From assembly GCF_900100435.1 (NCBI RefSeq), contig NZ_FNEX01000017.1, positions 1-64,000 on the forward strand: a stretch of DNA of 64,000 nucleotides, read 5' to 3'. Positions 33,521 through 42,508 of this stretch are shown one piece after another. Made by a program: the position numbers and the translations under genes. Source of the stretch: Pedobacter sp. ok626 (GTDB lineage: Bacteria; Bacteroidota; Bacteroidia; Sphingobacteriales; Sphingobacteriaceae). A model generated the notes under the pieces. That model saw only the letters and a list, made by a program, of their open reading frames with translations. It was not told the DNA's origin and ran no database searches. Each line of letters opens with the position of its first letter. Positions within the stretch are counted from its first letter, which is position 1.

Positions 33521-34054
33521 TTGAAACCATTAAAACAATTTTCAATCCCATTTACAGGCTTAAAAATTGGCAAGCATCAGTTTGATTTTGAGGTCGATAA
33601 CAGTTTTTTTGAAGCTTTTGAATACTCTTTAGTAAAAAAAGGAAACTTAAAAGCAGAAGTTGAGCTTGACAAACAAGAGACCATGCTATTGCTGCAGTTC
33701 CGTATAAAAGGAACAATAGTATTAGATTGCGACAAATGTTTGGCCGAGTTTGAGGCACCAATAAGCGTACAGGAAAGGCAGATTGTAAAATTTGCTGAAG
33801 ATGAATTAGAAAGCGATGATCTGGAGATCATCACCTTAAGTAGAAAAGAGAGTGAGCTTGATATCTCGGAACTGATTTACGAATTCATCACAGTATCGGT
33901 ACCTTATATTAAGATTTGTGAAGAGAATGGTGACGGTCAGAAATGCGACCAGGAGATGATTGCAAGACTGGAAAGTTTAGCAGTAGGATCACAAGAAGAA
34001 GAACAACAACAAAGTGATGACCCAAGGTGGGCAGCATTAAAGAAATTAAAATAA
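33521..34054 (+). CDS. YceD-family (DUF177) protein
   Basis: About 177 residues from a TTG start at 33521 (reads KPLKQFSIPFTGLKIGKHQF after the first residue). The start is chosen because the promoter -7 box covers the earlier candidate at 33497. DUF177 features are CDKCLAEFEAPISV, ERQIVKFAEDE and a Cys-containing segment KICEENGDGQKCD. Family members are encoded before rpmF in most bacteria and are linked to large-subunit rRNA maturation or stability. rpmF follows after 21 bp. Confidence 0.88.
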   Translation: MKPLKQFSIPFTGLKIGKHQFDFEVDNSFFEAFEYSLVKKGNLKAEVELDKQETMLLLQFRIKGTIVLDCDKCLAEFEAPISVQERQIVKFAEDELESDDLEIITLSRKESELDISELIYEFITVSVPYIKICEENGDGQKCDQEMIARLESLAVGSQEEEQQQSDDPRWAALKKLK

Positions 34055-34075
34055 TAATATTTAAATAAATCAACA

Positions 34076-34267
34076 ATGGCACATCCAAAACGCAAGATTT
34101 CTAAGAGTAGAAGAGATAAGAGAAGAACTCACTACAAAGCAGAAGCTCCTTCTTTAGCTACTTGTCAGACAACAGGTGCGATACACATTCCTCACCGCGC
34201 TTACAACGTTGATGGTAACTTGTACTACAACGGTAAATTGGTTATTGAAAACACCTCAATAGGTTAA
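34076..34267 (+). CDS. rpmF: 50S ribosomal protein bL32
   Basis: 63 residues starting MAHPKRKISKSRRDKRR, the standard L32 N-terminus, with APSLATCQTTGAIHIPHRAY. Only one cysteine is present, so this is the zinc-free form. It follows yceD and is separated from plsX by a 99-bp structured gap. Confidence 0.97.
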   Translation: MAHPKRKISKSRRDKRRTHYKAEAPSLATCQTTGAIHIPHRAYNVDGNLYYNGKLVIENTSIG

Positions 34268-34281
34268 TTTTCTTGAAAAAT

Positions 34282-34363
34282 AGTTTGTGTTTTAAGTGCA
34301 CTAAAGTTTAACTTAGAGCCTTTAAAAAAAGGCGATTTTGCCTCGTACACAAACTGATTTTTT
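34282..34363 (+). promoter_or_regulatory. Structured rpmF-plsX intergenic RNA, possible attenuator
   Basis: A 9-bp pair AGTTTGTGT (34282-34290) with ACACAAACT (34347-34355) closes a 56-nt loop and is followed within 3 nt by six U (34358-34363), just before the plsX ATG at 34367. Inside, GCCTTT (34318-34323) with AAAGGC (34328-34333) and AGGC (34330-34333) with GCCT (34340-34343) share bases and exclude each other. This could be a partial terminator that sets the ratio of bL32 to PlsX; inference only. Confidence 0.4.
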
Positions 34364-34366
34364 ACT

Positions 34367-35305
34367 ATGAGAATAGGTCTCGATATAATGGGCGGAGACT
34401 ATGCTCCTAAAGCAAATGTTTTAGGAGCAATAGCTGCTCATCCCTTGTTATCTTCGGATGAGCACATAGTGCTTATTGGAGATACCCAGCAAATTAAGCC
34501 CATCCTAACTGAAAGCGGTTTTAATCCGGATCACTTTGAGTATATTCATACCGAAGAGGTGATTGGTATGGGCGAACATCCCACTAAGGCTATTGTTCAA
34601 AAGCCAAATTCCAGCATATCTATTGGTTTCAATTTACTTAAAGAAGGTAAACTTGATTCATTTGCTAGTGCAGGTAATTCTGGTGCAATGCTTGTTGGCG
34701 CTGTTTTTAGCGTAAAAACAATCCCCGGTATTATTAGACCATGTTTAACTACTTTTCTTCCTAAACTGAGTGGGGGTCTTGGGCTAATGCTTGATGTTGG
34801 CGCTAATGCCGACTGTAAGCCGGATACCTTACTTCAATTCGGTGTGCTTGGAAGTTTGTATGCGGAACATGTAATGCAAATTGAAAAACCAAAAGTTGCA
34901 CTGATGAATATTGGCGAGGAAGATGAAAAAGGCGATATGCTAAGTCTTGCTACATTCCCTTTAATGAAGGATACCAATCTCTTCAATTTTGTGGGTAATG
35001 TGGAAGGAAGGGATTTGTTTAACGATAAAGCCGACGTAATTGTTTGCGATGGTTTTACAGGAAATGTAATGCTTAAACTTGCTGAGTCTTTCTATGTACT
35101 TACTAAGAAAAGAGGGTTAAAAGATGAATTCTTTGACCGCTTTAATTATGAGAATTATGGAGGTAGTCCTGTTTTAGGTGTAAATGCTCCTGTAGTAATT
35201 GGTCATGGCATTTCGAGTCCATTGGCTGTTAAAAACATGATCCTGCAATCCAGGGACATGATTACAACCGGCTTGGTTGGAAAAATACAAGCCGCATTTA
35301 AATAA
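34367..35305 (+). CDS. plsX: Phosphate acyltransferase PlsX
   Basis: 312 residues starting MRIGLDIMGGDYAPKANVLG, with ASAGNSGAML, MLDVGANADCKPD, LMNIGEEDEKGD and CDGFTGNVMLK, all PlsX signatures. It makes acyl-phosphate from acyl-ACP for membrane phospholipid synthesis. fabH starts 11 bp later, the common rpmF-plsX-fabH order. Confidence 0.97.
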   Translation: MRIGLDIMGGDYAPKANVLGAIAAHPLLSSDEHIVLIGDTQQIKPILTESGFNPDHFEYIHTEEVIGMGEHPTKAIVQKPNSSISIGFNLLKEGKLDSFASAGNSGAMLVGAVFSVKTIPGIIRPCLTTFLPKLSGGLGLMLDVGANADCKPDTLLQFGVLGSLYAEHVMQIEKPKVALMNIGEEDEKGDMLSLATFPLMKDTNLFNFVGNVEGRDLFNDKADVIVCDGFTGNVMLKLAESFYVLTKKRGLKDEFFDRFNYENYGGSPVLGVNAPVVIGHGISSPLAVKNMILQSRDMITTGLVGKIQAAFK

Positions 35306-35316
35306 TTATTAAAAAA

Positions 35317-36306
35317 ATGAGTAAAATTCACGCTGCGATTACAGCTGTTCATGGTTATGTACCCGATTACGTAATGACCAATAAAGAGCTTGAATCAATT
35401 GTAGACACTACCGATGAATGGATTACGTCCAGAACAGGTATCAAAGAGCGAAGAATATTAAAAGGTGAAGGTTTAGGTACATCAGACATGGCAGTCCATG
35501 CTGTAAATGGATTACTTGAAAAACGTGGGATTAGTGCTGAGGAAATCGAACTGATCATTTTCTGTACCACAACTCCAGACATGCCTTTTCCGGCATCGGC
35601 TAACATTTTAGCAGATAAAATTGGTGCAAAAAATGCTTGGGGATATGATCTTCAAGCTGCTTGTTCGGGCTTCATTTACGGCTTGTCGACGGGTGCTCAA
35701 TTCATCGAATCCGGTAAACATAAAAAAGTTCTGGTTGTTGGTGGCGATAAAATGTCATCAATCATCAATTACCAAGATCGTACAACTTGCATCATTTTTG
35801 GTGATGGTTGCGGCGCCGTTCTCCTTGAACCGAATGAAGAAGGTTTGGGTATAATGGATTCTATTTTAAGAAGCGACGGTTCAGGAAAACAATATTTACA
35901 TCAAAAAGCTGGTGGTTCTGCAAGACCGGCAACACATGAAACGATAGATAACAACGAACATGTTGTTTATCAGGAAGGGCAAGCGGTATTCAAGTTTGCT
36001 GTGACTAATATGGCTGATGTTGCTGCTGATATCATGGATCGCAATCAATTGACTTCAGACGATGTAACCTGGTTGGTACCACATCAGGCCAACAAACGTA
36101 TCATTGATGCTACTGCATCAAGAATGGGTGTGGGTGCTGAGAAAGTAATGATCAACATACAACGTTACGGAAATACGACAAATGGCACTATCCCCTTATG
36201 TTTATGGGAATGGGAAAGTCAACTTAAAAAAGGCGATAATGTAATATTGGCTGCTTTTGGAGGAGGTTTTACCTGGGGTTCTGTTTATTTAAAATGGGCC
36301 TACTAA
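35317..36306 (+). CDS. fabH: Beta-ketoacyl-ACP synthase III
   Basis: 329 residues. The catalytic triad is Cys116 (LQAACSGFIYG), His256 (VPHQANKRI) and Asn286 (RYGNTTNGTIPL). FGDGCGAVLLE and the C-terminal FGGGFTWGSVYLKW are typical. It starts fatty-acid chains by condensing acyl-CoA with malonyl-ACP. accB follows after 72 bp with a weak 5-bp hairpin in the gap. Confidence 0.97.
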   Translation: MSKIHAAITAVHGYVPDYVMTNKELESIVDTTDEWITSRTGIKERRILKGEGLGTSDMAVHAVNGLLEKRGISAEEIELIIFCTTTPDMPFPASANILADKIGAKNAWGYDLQAACSGFIYGLSTGAQFIESGKHKKVLVVGGDKMSSIINYQDRTTCIIFGDGCGAVLLEPNEEGLGIMDSILRSDGSGKQYLHQKAGGSARPATHETIDNNEHVVYQEGQAVFKFAVTNMADVAADIMDRNQLTSDDVTWLVPHQANKRIIDATASRMGVGAEKVMINIQRYGNTTNGTIPLCLWEWESQLKKGDNVILAAFGGGFTWGSVYLKWAY

Positions 36307-36378
36307 TTTTATAAAATAATTAATCTTAACTTAGATAGTTCTAAAGACGTACTATTTTTTCTAAATAACACCTAAAAA

Positions 36379-36849
36379 ATGGATATTAAACAAATTCAGG
36401 AACTTATTAAATTTGTTTCTCGTTCGGGCGTAAACGAAGTGGCTATTGAGCAGGAAGACTTCAAAATCACTATTAAAACCAATCAAGCTCCTACTTTTGT
36501 TCAGGCAACTGTACCAGCTCAGATTGCTCCTGTTGCCCCTATTGCTGCCCCACAGGTAGCTGCTCCTACAGAAACTAAAGCATCTGCACCTGTTGAAGAT
36601 ACTTCAAAGTACATCACTGTTAAATCACCAATGATCGGTACATTCTATCGTTCTGCGAGCCCTGACAAACCTTCTTTTGTAAATGTTGGTGATGAAATTT
36701 CTACAGGTAAAGTAATCTGCATTATTGAAGCGATGAAACTTTTCAATGAAATTGAAAGTGAAGTTTCAGGTAGAGTTGTTAAAGTACTTGTTGATAATGC
36801 ATCACCAGTAGAATACGACCAACCTTTATTTTTAGTAGAGCCAATTTAA
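36379..36849 (+). CDS. accB: Acetyl-CoA carboxylase biotin carboxyl carrier protein
   Basis: 156 residues. An N-terminal helical/strand region leads to an Ala/Pro-rich flexible linker (about 38-74). The biotinyl domain follows with SPMIGTFYRSASPDKP and IIEAMKLFNEIE, where Lys120 is the biotin site. It carries the carboxyl group between AccC and the carboxyltransferase. accC follows after 21 bp. Confidence 0.97.
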   Translation: MDIKQIQELIKFVSRSGVNEVAIEQEDFKITIKTNQAPTFVQATVPAQIAPVAPIAAPQVAAPTETKASAPVEDTSKYITVKSPMIGTFYRSASPDKPSFVNVGDEISTGKVICIIEAMKLFNEIESEVSGRVVKVLVDNASPVEYDQPLFLVEPI

Positions 36850-36870
36850 TCCCTGAAAAGGAAAGAAAAT

Positions 36871-38211
36871 ATGTTTAAAAAAATACTAATTGCCAATAGG
36901 GGCGAAATTGCTTTACGCATTATTCGCACCTGTAAGGAAATGGGCATCAAAACCGTAGCGGTTTACTCTACTGCTGATAGAGAGAGTTTACACGTACGCT
37001 TTGCCGATGAAGCCGTTTGTATTGGCCCTCCCCCAAGTAAAGATTCTTACTTAAGCATTCCAAATATCATATCTGCTGCTGAGTTAACTAATGCAGATGC
37101 GATACACCCAGGTTACGGATTCTTATCTGAAAATGCTAAATTTTCATCAGTTTGCCGTGATTACGGAATTAAATTTATTGGGGCTACTCCAGAGCAAATC
37201 AACTCTATGGGCGATAAAGCATCGGCCAAAGAGACGATGAAAAAAGCTGGTGTACCTACTATTCCAGGTTCTCAAGGCTTGGTTGATAATATAAAAGAAG
37301 GCATTGTTACTGCCAACGAAATCGGCTACCCTGTTATTCTAAAAGCTACTGCCGGTGGTGGTGGTCGTGGAATGCGTGTAGTTTGGAAAGATGAAGACTT
37401 TGAAAATGCATGGGATAGTGCCAGACAAGAATCTGGTGCAGCTTTTGGCAATGACGGTCTTTATTTAGAAAAATACATTGAAGATCCGCGTCATATTGAA
37501 ATCCAAATTATCGGTGATCAATATGGTAAGGCTTGTCACTTATCTGAACGCGACTGCTCTATTCAACGCAGGCATCAAAAATTGGTTGAGGAAGCTCCTT
37601 CTCCATTTATGACTCCTGAATTACGTGAAAGAATGGGTGAAGCCGCAATTAAGGGAGCTATTGCGGTACAATATGAAGGCGCAGGTACTATCGAATTTTT
37701 GGTAGACAAACACCGCAATTTCTATTTTATGGAAATGAATACCCGTATTCAGGTAGAACATCCGGTAACGGAAGAAGTAATTAACTACGATTTAATTAAA
37801 GAGCAGATTAAAGTTGCTTCAGGTGTTCCAATTTCTGGTAAAAACTATTTACCAGATATGCACGCTATTGAGTGCCGTATCAATGCTGAAGATCCATTTA
37901 ATAACTTCAGACCATCTCCGGGTAAAATAACGAATTTCCATTCTCCAGGAGGTCATGGTGTAAGGGTTGACACGCATGTTTATGCAGGTTACCAAATTCC
38001 TTCAAACTATGACTCTATGATTGCTAAGCTAATCTGTGTTGCACAAACACGTGAAGAGGCGATCAGTACAATGGAGCGCGCTTTAAGTGAATTTGTGATC
38101 GAAGGTGTAAAAACCACGATACCATTCCACTTAAAACTGATGAAAGACCCTAACTTTAGAGCTGGTAATTTTACGACTAAATTTATGGAGACTTTCGAGT
38201 TTTCAGAATAA
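36871..38211 (+). CDS. accC: Acetyl-CoA carboxylase, biotin carboxylase subunit
   Basis: 446 residues. The N-terminus MFKKILIANRGEIALRIIRT is typical; the ATP-grasp domain has KATAGGGGRGMRVV, and ERDCSIQRRHQKLVEEAPSP, FMEMNTRIQVEHPVTE and the C-terminal domain follow. It carboxylates biotin on AccB using ATP and bicarbonate. It ends the yceD-rpmF-plsX-fabH-accB-accC series and is followed by a terminator. Confidence 0.97.
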   Translation: MFKKILIANRGEIALRIIRTCKEMGIKTVAVYSTADRESLHVRFADEAVCIGPPPSKDSYLSIPNIISAAELTNADAIHPGYGFLSENAKFSSVCRDYGIKFIGATPEQINSMGDKASAKETMKKAGVPTIPGSQGLVDNIKEGIVTANEIGYPVILKATAGGGGRGMRVVWKDEDFENAWDSARQESGAAFGNDGLYLEKYIEDPRHIEIQIIGDQYGKACHLSERDCSIQRRHQKLVEEAPSPFMTPELRERMGEAAIKGAIAVQYEGAGTIEFLVDKHRNFYFMEMNTRIQVEHPVTEEVINYDLIKEQIKVASGVPISGKNYLPDMHAIECRINAEDPFNNFRPSPGKITNFHSPGGHGVRVDTHVYAGYQIPSNYDSMIAKLICVAQTREEAISTMERALSEFVIEGVKTTIPFHLKLMKDPNFRAGNFTTKFMETFEFSE

Positions 38212-38242
38212 AGACAAAAACTATTTGCTAGATTTAAAACGT

Positions 38243-38275
38243 AAATACCATTCTATATAAAAGAATGGTATTTTT
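38243..38275 (+). terminator. Intrinsic terminator after accC
   Basis: A perfect 12-bp inverted repeat (38243-38254 with 38262-38273) has a 7-nt loop and runs into TTTTTG TTTT, 32 bp past the accC stop and 19 bp before the tatC start. The A-run on the left arm would allow some activity in the other direction too. Confidence 0.75.
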
Positions 38276-38293
38276 GTTTTACAAATAACTTAC

Positions 38294-39187
38294 ATGAGTG
38301 ATAATAAACAACGTGACCTGATTGAGGTCATAAAAGAAAAAGGAAAAGCTTTAGAGGCAGAAATGTCTTTTTTTGACCATATAGATGTATTAAGAAAGCA
38401 CCTATTACGTTCGTTACTTGTAATTGTCATATTCACTATTGGGGCTTTCTGGTTCTCTGACTTTATTTTTAATGATCTGATTATGGGGCCCAAAAACCCC
38501 GATTTCTGGACATACAGAATGATGTGCAAAATGGTAGCGACCTGGCCAAATCTATTTGGCCCCGACTTTTGCATCACTCATATTGACGCAAAGATCATCA
38601 ATACCGAAATGGCAGGACAATTTACCCTGCAAGTTAATGCCTGTGTAATGGTCGGCATTATATTGGGCATCCCGTATATATTGTTTGAATTGTGGTTATT
38701 CGTTAGACCGGCACTTCATGCCAATGAGCGCAAATCAGCAAGCAATTTTGTTGTATTCGCTTCCTCGCTCTTCTTTATTGGAATTTTGTTTGGCTATTAT
38801 ATTGTATGTCCGCTATCCGTTAACTTCTTAACCAATTTTACAGTAAGTCCGGATATACAGAATACGTTTACCATCACTTCATACCTTTCTTCTGTATCAA
38901 CATTAACGATTGGTTCAGGCCTTATTTTCCAGTTGCCAGTAGTTATTTACATTCTGTCTAAATTTGGCATCATGACGCCTAAATTTATGCGTTCAACCAG
39001 GAGATATGCAGCGGTTATCATTCTTGTCATCGCCGCAGTGATCACTCCAACAGCCGACGTGATGACGATGCTGGTAGTTGCATTCCCACTCTTTATCCTA
39101 TACGAAGTAAGTATCTTTATCTCAGCGAATATAGAGCGCAAAAGAAATAAAGAACAGTATGGGGTAGCCAAAATAAAGAAAGATTAA
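38294..39187 (+). CDS. tatC: Sec-independent (Tat) protein translocase subunit TatC
   Basis: 297 residues. A cytoplasmic N-terminus contains MSFFDHIDVLRKHLLRSLLV, the TatC signature region. Six membrane helices are recognisable, with long periplasmic loops including the stretch before GQFTLQVNACVMVGIILGIP and FELWLFVRPALHANERK. TatC recognises twin-arginine signal peptides. No tatA or tatB is nearby. The protein is longer than E. coli TatC (258), mainly in the first periplasmic loop, as usual in Bacteroidetes. Confidence 0.95.
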   Translation: MSDNKQRDLIEVIKEKGKALEAEMSFFDHIDVLRKHLLRSLLVIVIFTIGAFWFSDFIFNDLIMGPKNPDFWTYRMMCKMVATWPNLFGPDFCITHIDAKIINTEMAGQFTLQVNACVMVGIILGIPYILFELWLFVRPALHANERKSASNFVVFASSLFFIGILFGYYIVCPLSVNFLTNFTVSPDIQNTFTITSYLSSVSTLTIGSGLIFQLPVVIYILSKFGIMTPKFMRSTRRYAAVIILVIAAVITPTADVMTMLVVAFPLFILYEVSIFISANIERKRNKEQYGVAKIKKD

Positions 39188-39223
39188 AACGCCCTTATTT
39201 TATTATCAATATAAACTTAAAAG

Positions 39224-39664
39224 ATGTCGACAGATAAGAAATTAAAAATTGCAATAGGCTCAGATCATGCTGGTTTCGAATACAAAGAACTCCTTAGGTC
39301 ATTCTTGAATGATTATGAGGTTAAAGATTTTGGTACTTACGCAGCGGATTCTGTTGATTACCCCGATTTTGCCCATCCTGTTGCCGAAGCGGTAGAGGGT
39401 GGAGCCTATACATTTGGGGTATTGGTATGTGGTAGTGCTAATGGGGTGGCTATAACCGCCAATAAGCATCAACAAATCCGTGCAGCAATCTGCTGGCAAA
39501 AAGAAATTGCTGAACTGGCAAGATTGCACAACAATGCAAACATCATTTGTATCCCCGCAAGATTTGTTTCGGAGGAAGTAGCAAAAGAAATGGTGACTAC
39601 ATTTTTGACTACTGAATTTGAAGGTGGTAGACATGCAACCAGAGTTAATAAAATGTCCTGCTAA
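39224..39664 (+). CDS. rpiB: Ribose 5-phosphate isomerase B
   Basis: 146 residues of the RpiB/LacAB family: IAIGSDHAGFEYKELL at the N-terminus, DYPDFAHPVAEAV, and VCGSANGVAITANKH with the likely catalytic Cys69. C-terminal NANIICIPARFV is also typical. It interconverts ribose 5-phosphate and ribulose 5-phosphate. It starts 36 bp after tatC and is 11 bp before the M28 peptidase gene. Confidence 0.95.
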   Translation: MSTDKKLKIAIGSDHAGFEYKELLRSFLNDYEVKDFGTYAADSVDYPDFAHPVAEAVEGGAYTFGVLVCGSANGVAITANKHQQIRAAICWQKEIAELARLHNNANIICIPARFVSEEVAKEMVTTFLTTEFEGGRHATRVNKMSC

Positions 39665-39675
39665 AGAACAAACTC

Positions 39676-41268
39676 ATGAGAAGACAATTTTTGTATACCA
39701 CGCTTGTTCTGCTAATAGGCTATACAGCGGTTGCGCAGAATAAAGAAGCCATAAGGTTTAGTCAAACCATTAATAAAGACAATGCCTATAAACATCTTTC
39801 TGTTTTAGCCTCTGATGAATATGAAGGCAGGGAAACAGGTAAAAAAGGTGGTTGGATGGCAGCCGACTATATCAAGGCTCACTTTAAAAATTTAGGCTTA
39901 AAAGGCCCTGTAAAGGGAGATTATTTTCAGCCAATAGATATGGTAAACTACGGCCTTTCGCAAGTATTGACCATAGATGGCCAGCCTGCGGAACCACTGA
40001 AAGATTTCTACATCTTACCTCCTATGGTATCTAATAAGGGCTTTGCTTTTAATGCAGGTAGCGTATTATTTGCAGGATATGGACTTACAAAAGAGGGATA
40101 TAATGACTACGAGGGTTTAAATGTTTCCGGTAAAGTTGTCATGATTTTCAAATCCGGAAGCCCTTCTCCTACCGAAACTGCAAAGAATGCTGGTGGAAAT
40201 ATCAACAATAAAATCAAATATTTATCTGATAATCAAGCGCAGGCGGTACTGGTAATAGACCCTTCGATTGATGCAATGCCAGATAATTTAAAAAATTATT
40301 TGCAAGCTGAGCAACTGGTGATGAAAACCAAGGAAAATCTTGACCGCATGAATGGCGCTCAAAGTATCCCGGTTATTTACATTGGAACTACGACGGCGAA
40401 TCAGCTGCTTAGACCAGCTAAAACCTCTATTGAAGCTGTAAAGAAACAGATTGCGGGAAATGGCAAGCCTGCATCTCAGGAGTTGAAAATTGTAGTAAGC
40501 GCTAGCGCAAAAAAGACTGAAACGAAAGTTAGAGCCGAGAACGTACTTGGCTTTTTAGAAGGATCAGATCCTAAACTAAAAAATGAGGTCTTGGTAATTA
40601 CGGCTCATTACGACCATATTGGGATTACACCAGATGCAAAAGGCAGCGATAAAATTAACAACGGCGCAGATGATGATGGCTCGGGTACTACCGGAGTATT
40701 GATGATCGCTGATGCTTTTGCTAAAGCTAAAAAAGCTGGGAAAGGTCCTAAGCGAAGCATCTTATTTATGACAGTAACGGGTGAAGAAAAAGGATTGCTT
40801 GGGTCTGAATGGTATTCGGAATATCCAATCTTCCCATTGAAAAACACGATTGCCGATTTAAATATTGACATGATTGGCCGTGGCGATGCAGCACATGCTG
40901 CAGATAACAATTTTGTTTACATCATCGGTTCGGATATGTTAAGCAGTGATCTGGACCGGATCGGTAAAAAAGCCAATAAAGATTACGTAAAAATAAATCT
41001 TGATGAAAGGTACAACAACCGTACGGACCCTAATCGTTTTTACTATCGCTCTGATCATTACAACTTTGCAAAACATGGAATACCAGTGATCTTCTATTTT
41101 AATGGAGTTCACGACGATTATCACCAACCAGGAGATGAAATTAGTAAAATCGATTTCCCAATGTTAGCCAAAAGAGCCAAATTGGTTTATTTTACCGCAT
41201 GGGAATTGGCAAATGGAGCCAAACGCCCGGTAGTGGATAAGAACGAAGATGGTACCAAAAAGAAATAA
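39676..41268 (+). CDS. Secreted M28-family metallopeptidase (PA-domain containing)
   Basis: 530 residues with a signal peptide (cleavage near VAQN at 19-22). A protease-associated domain insert lies at about 125-250. The M28 zinc core is VITAHYDHIG (His311), NNGADDDGSGT (Asp332/333), TGEEKGLLGSEWY (Glu370-371), NIDMIGRGD and SDHYNFAKHGIPVIF. Such enzymes are di-zinc aminopeptidases or carboxypeptidases exported to the periplasm or surface. A terminator follows. Confidence 0.92.
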   Translation: MRRQFLYTTLVLLIGYTAVAQNKEAIRFSQTINKDNAYKHLSVLASDEYEGRETGKKGGWMAADYIKAHFKNLGLKGPVKGDYFQPIDMVNYGLSQVLTIDGQPAEPLKDFYILPPMVSNKGFAFNAGSVLFAGYGLTKEGYNDYEGLNVSGKVVMIFKSGSPSPTETAKNAGGNINNKIKYLSDNQAQAVLVIDPSIDAMPDNLKNYLQAEQLVMKTKENLDRMNGAQSIPVIYIGTTTANQLLRPAKTSIEAVKKQIAGNGKPASQELKIVVSASAKKTETKVRAENVLGFLEGSDPKLKNEVLVITAHYDHIGITPDAKGSDKINNGADDDGSGTTGVLMIADAFAKAKKAGKGPKRSILFMTVTGEEKGLLGSEWYSEYPIFPLKNTIADLNIDMIGRGDAAHAADNNFVYIIGSDMLSSDLDRIGKKANKDYVKINLDERYNNRTDPNRFYYRSDHYNFAKHGIPVIFYFNGVHDDYHQPGDEISKIDFPMLAKRAKLVYFTAWELANGAKRPVVDKNEDGTKKK

Positions 41269-41283
41269 CCTATAAAAATATAG

Positions 41284-41316
41284 AAACGGGCTGTGCAAAA
41301 ACACAGCCCGTTTTTT
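41284..41316 (+). terminator. Intrinsic terminator after the M28 peptidase gene
   Basis: A perfect 12-bp stem, arms 41284-41295 and 41302-41313, has a 6-nt loop and a six-T tail (41311-41316) overlapping the arm end. It begins 15 bp after the stop codon. Confidence 0.88.
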
Positions 41317-41366
41317 ATTGGGCATTCAATTTCCCTTGGGCGGATCACCCTACGCTGGGCACAAAT

Positions 41367-41397
41367 AAAAAAAGCCGGAAAGCATAAAGCTTTCCGG
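41367..41397 (-). terminator. Intrinsic terminator of the fasciclin/SusCD locus
   Basis: A perfect 9-bp stem (41375-41383 with 41389-41397) has a 5-nt loop, a short AGCC-side spacer and seven T on the minus strand (41373-41367). It lies 24 bp past the stop of the last minus-strand gene, facing the M28 terminator. Confidence 0.88.
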
Positions 41398-41420
41398 TCA
41401 CATAAACCTAAACCAAATAA

Positions 41421-42506
41421 CTATTTAAGGATCGTTCCATCATTAGTAATGTAAACGCTTTTTAAAAAACCCGTGGTACCAGTTTCATTAGCATTAGCTC
41501 TACCGGGATAAGCAACCTGGAAACGACTTGCAAGAGGCGCTTCAAAGCCAGGATAAGTAGTTTTGCAGTATGCTAACCAATCTTTAATTCCATTGCTTGA
41601 AAACCACTGAACACCATCTACATAAGTAGTAAAGACATTATTCGCATCAATAGCAAAAGCAATGCTCTTTTCTACGTTATCCCCAGATTTAAAGAGTGTG
41701 CTTTTACCCTTTATAGGGTTTATTAAAGGCAATGGAGCTGGCAATACAGCAGTATTAGTACTAAACGTTGACTTCCCAGATGCAGGAGTAAATGTCTCGT
41801 ATCTAATCTGATAGCTATCCGTAGTTGCAGGGTCAACAGTTGGATAGTACTCCCATCTGATCTCTCTCAGGAAAGGGTAGTTCGGATTCGCCGATGGCTG
41901 CTTAAAAAACAGAGAAACAATGATAGGTTGACCTGCTCTAAAGAAAGATTTCCAGCCTAATTTTGCACGTACAGAAAGTGGAATTCTTAGATCAGCAAGA
42001 TTCAGATCTCTTCTGAAAACACCTGTTTTGTTAACTGTTGCAGATGTAAGTTCAAAACGGCTCTTTAACGGATCATTGTCCGCAACCTGGTTAAAAGTGA
42101 TGTCTGAGTTTGCCCAGCCATTTCCATCAAATGTGAATTTACTCTGAAACTCATCAAAGAAATACCTGGTTACTTTTAAATTTGTTGTCCTTGAGCTACT
42201 GGCACCACCATCGCGATTGGCTGTAGCGGTAACGGTGTATTCACCAATGGCAGCTGGTGCTATCCATAAATTTTCGAACAAATTTTGTGTACGCCAACCA
42301 TCAAATGTTCCACCCGTTGCACTCCATTTATAGGATACTGTAGTATTGTCCCCACCTTCGGTTCCGGCCCAAACTTTTACTTTCTCACCAAAATAAAATT
42401 CTTCGCCTGCTTTACTCAAGGTTAAAATTTCAACTGGTTCTTTCTTGCATGATACCGCAACTATGCAAAGTATCATGAATATACCTGTATGATATAACTT
42501 TCTCAT
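41421..42506 (-). CDS. Surface lipoprotein with Ig/PKD-like domain, function unknown
   Basis: 361 residues with a lipoprotein signal (AVSC, Cys20). An N-terminal Ig- or PKD-like domain spans about 25-115 (VKVWAGTEGG, VSYKWSATGGTFDG, YTVTATANRDGG). It is followed by a beta-rich region (about 120-360) with Trp and Tyr-rich strands, as in concanavalin-like or carbohydrate-binding folds. No catalytic motif is seen. It is the last gene of a SusC-SusD-FAS1 series (2 bp after the FAS1 gene) and probably helps bind the ligand at the cell surface. Confidence 0.7.
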   Translation of the reverse strand: MRKLYHTGIFMILCIVAVSCKKEPVEILTLSKAGEEFYFGEKVKVWAGTEGGDNTTVSYKWSATGGTFDGWRTQNLFENLWIAPAAIGEYTVTATANRDGGASSSRTTNLKVTRYFFDEFQSKFTFDGNGWANSDITFNQVADNDPLKSRFELTSATVNKTGVFRRDLNLADLRIPLSVRAKLGWKSFFRAGQPIIVSLFFKQPSANPNYPFLREIRWEYYPTVDPATTDSYQIRYETFTPASGKSTFSTNTAVLPAPLPLINPIKGKSTLFKSGDNVEKSIAFAIDANNVFTTYVDGVQWFSSNGIKDWLAYCKTTYPGFEAPLASRFQVAYPGRANANETGTTGFLKSVYITNDGTILK

Positions 42507-42508
42507 AA

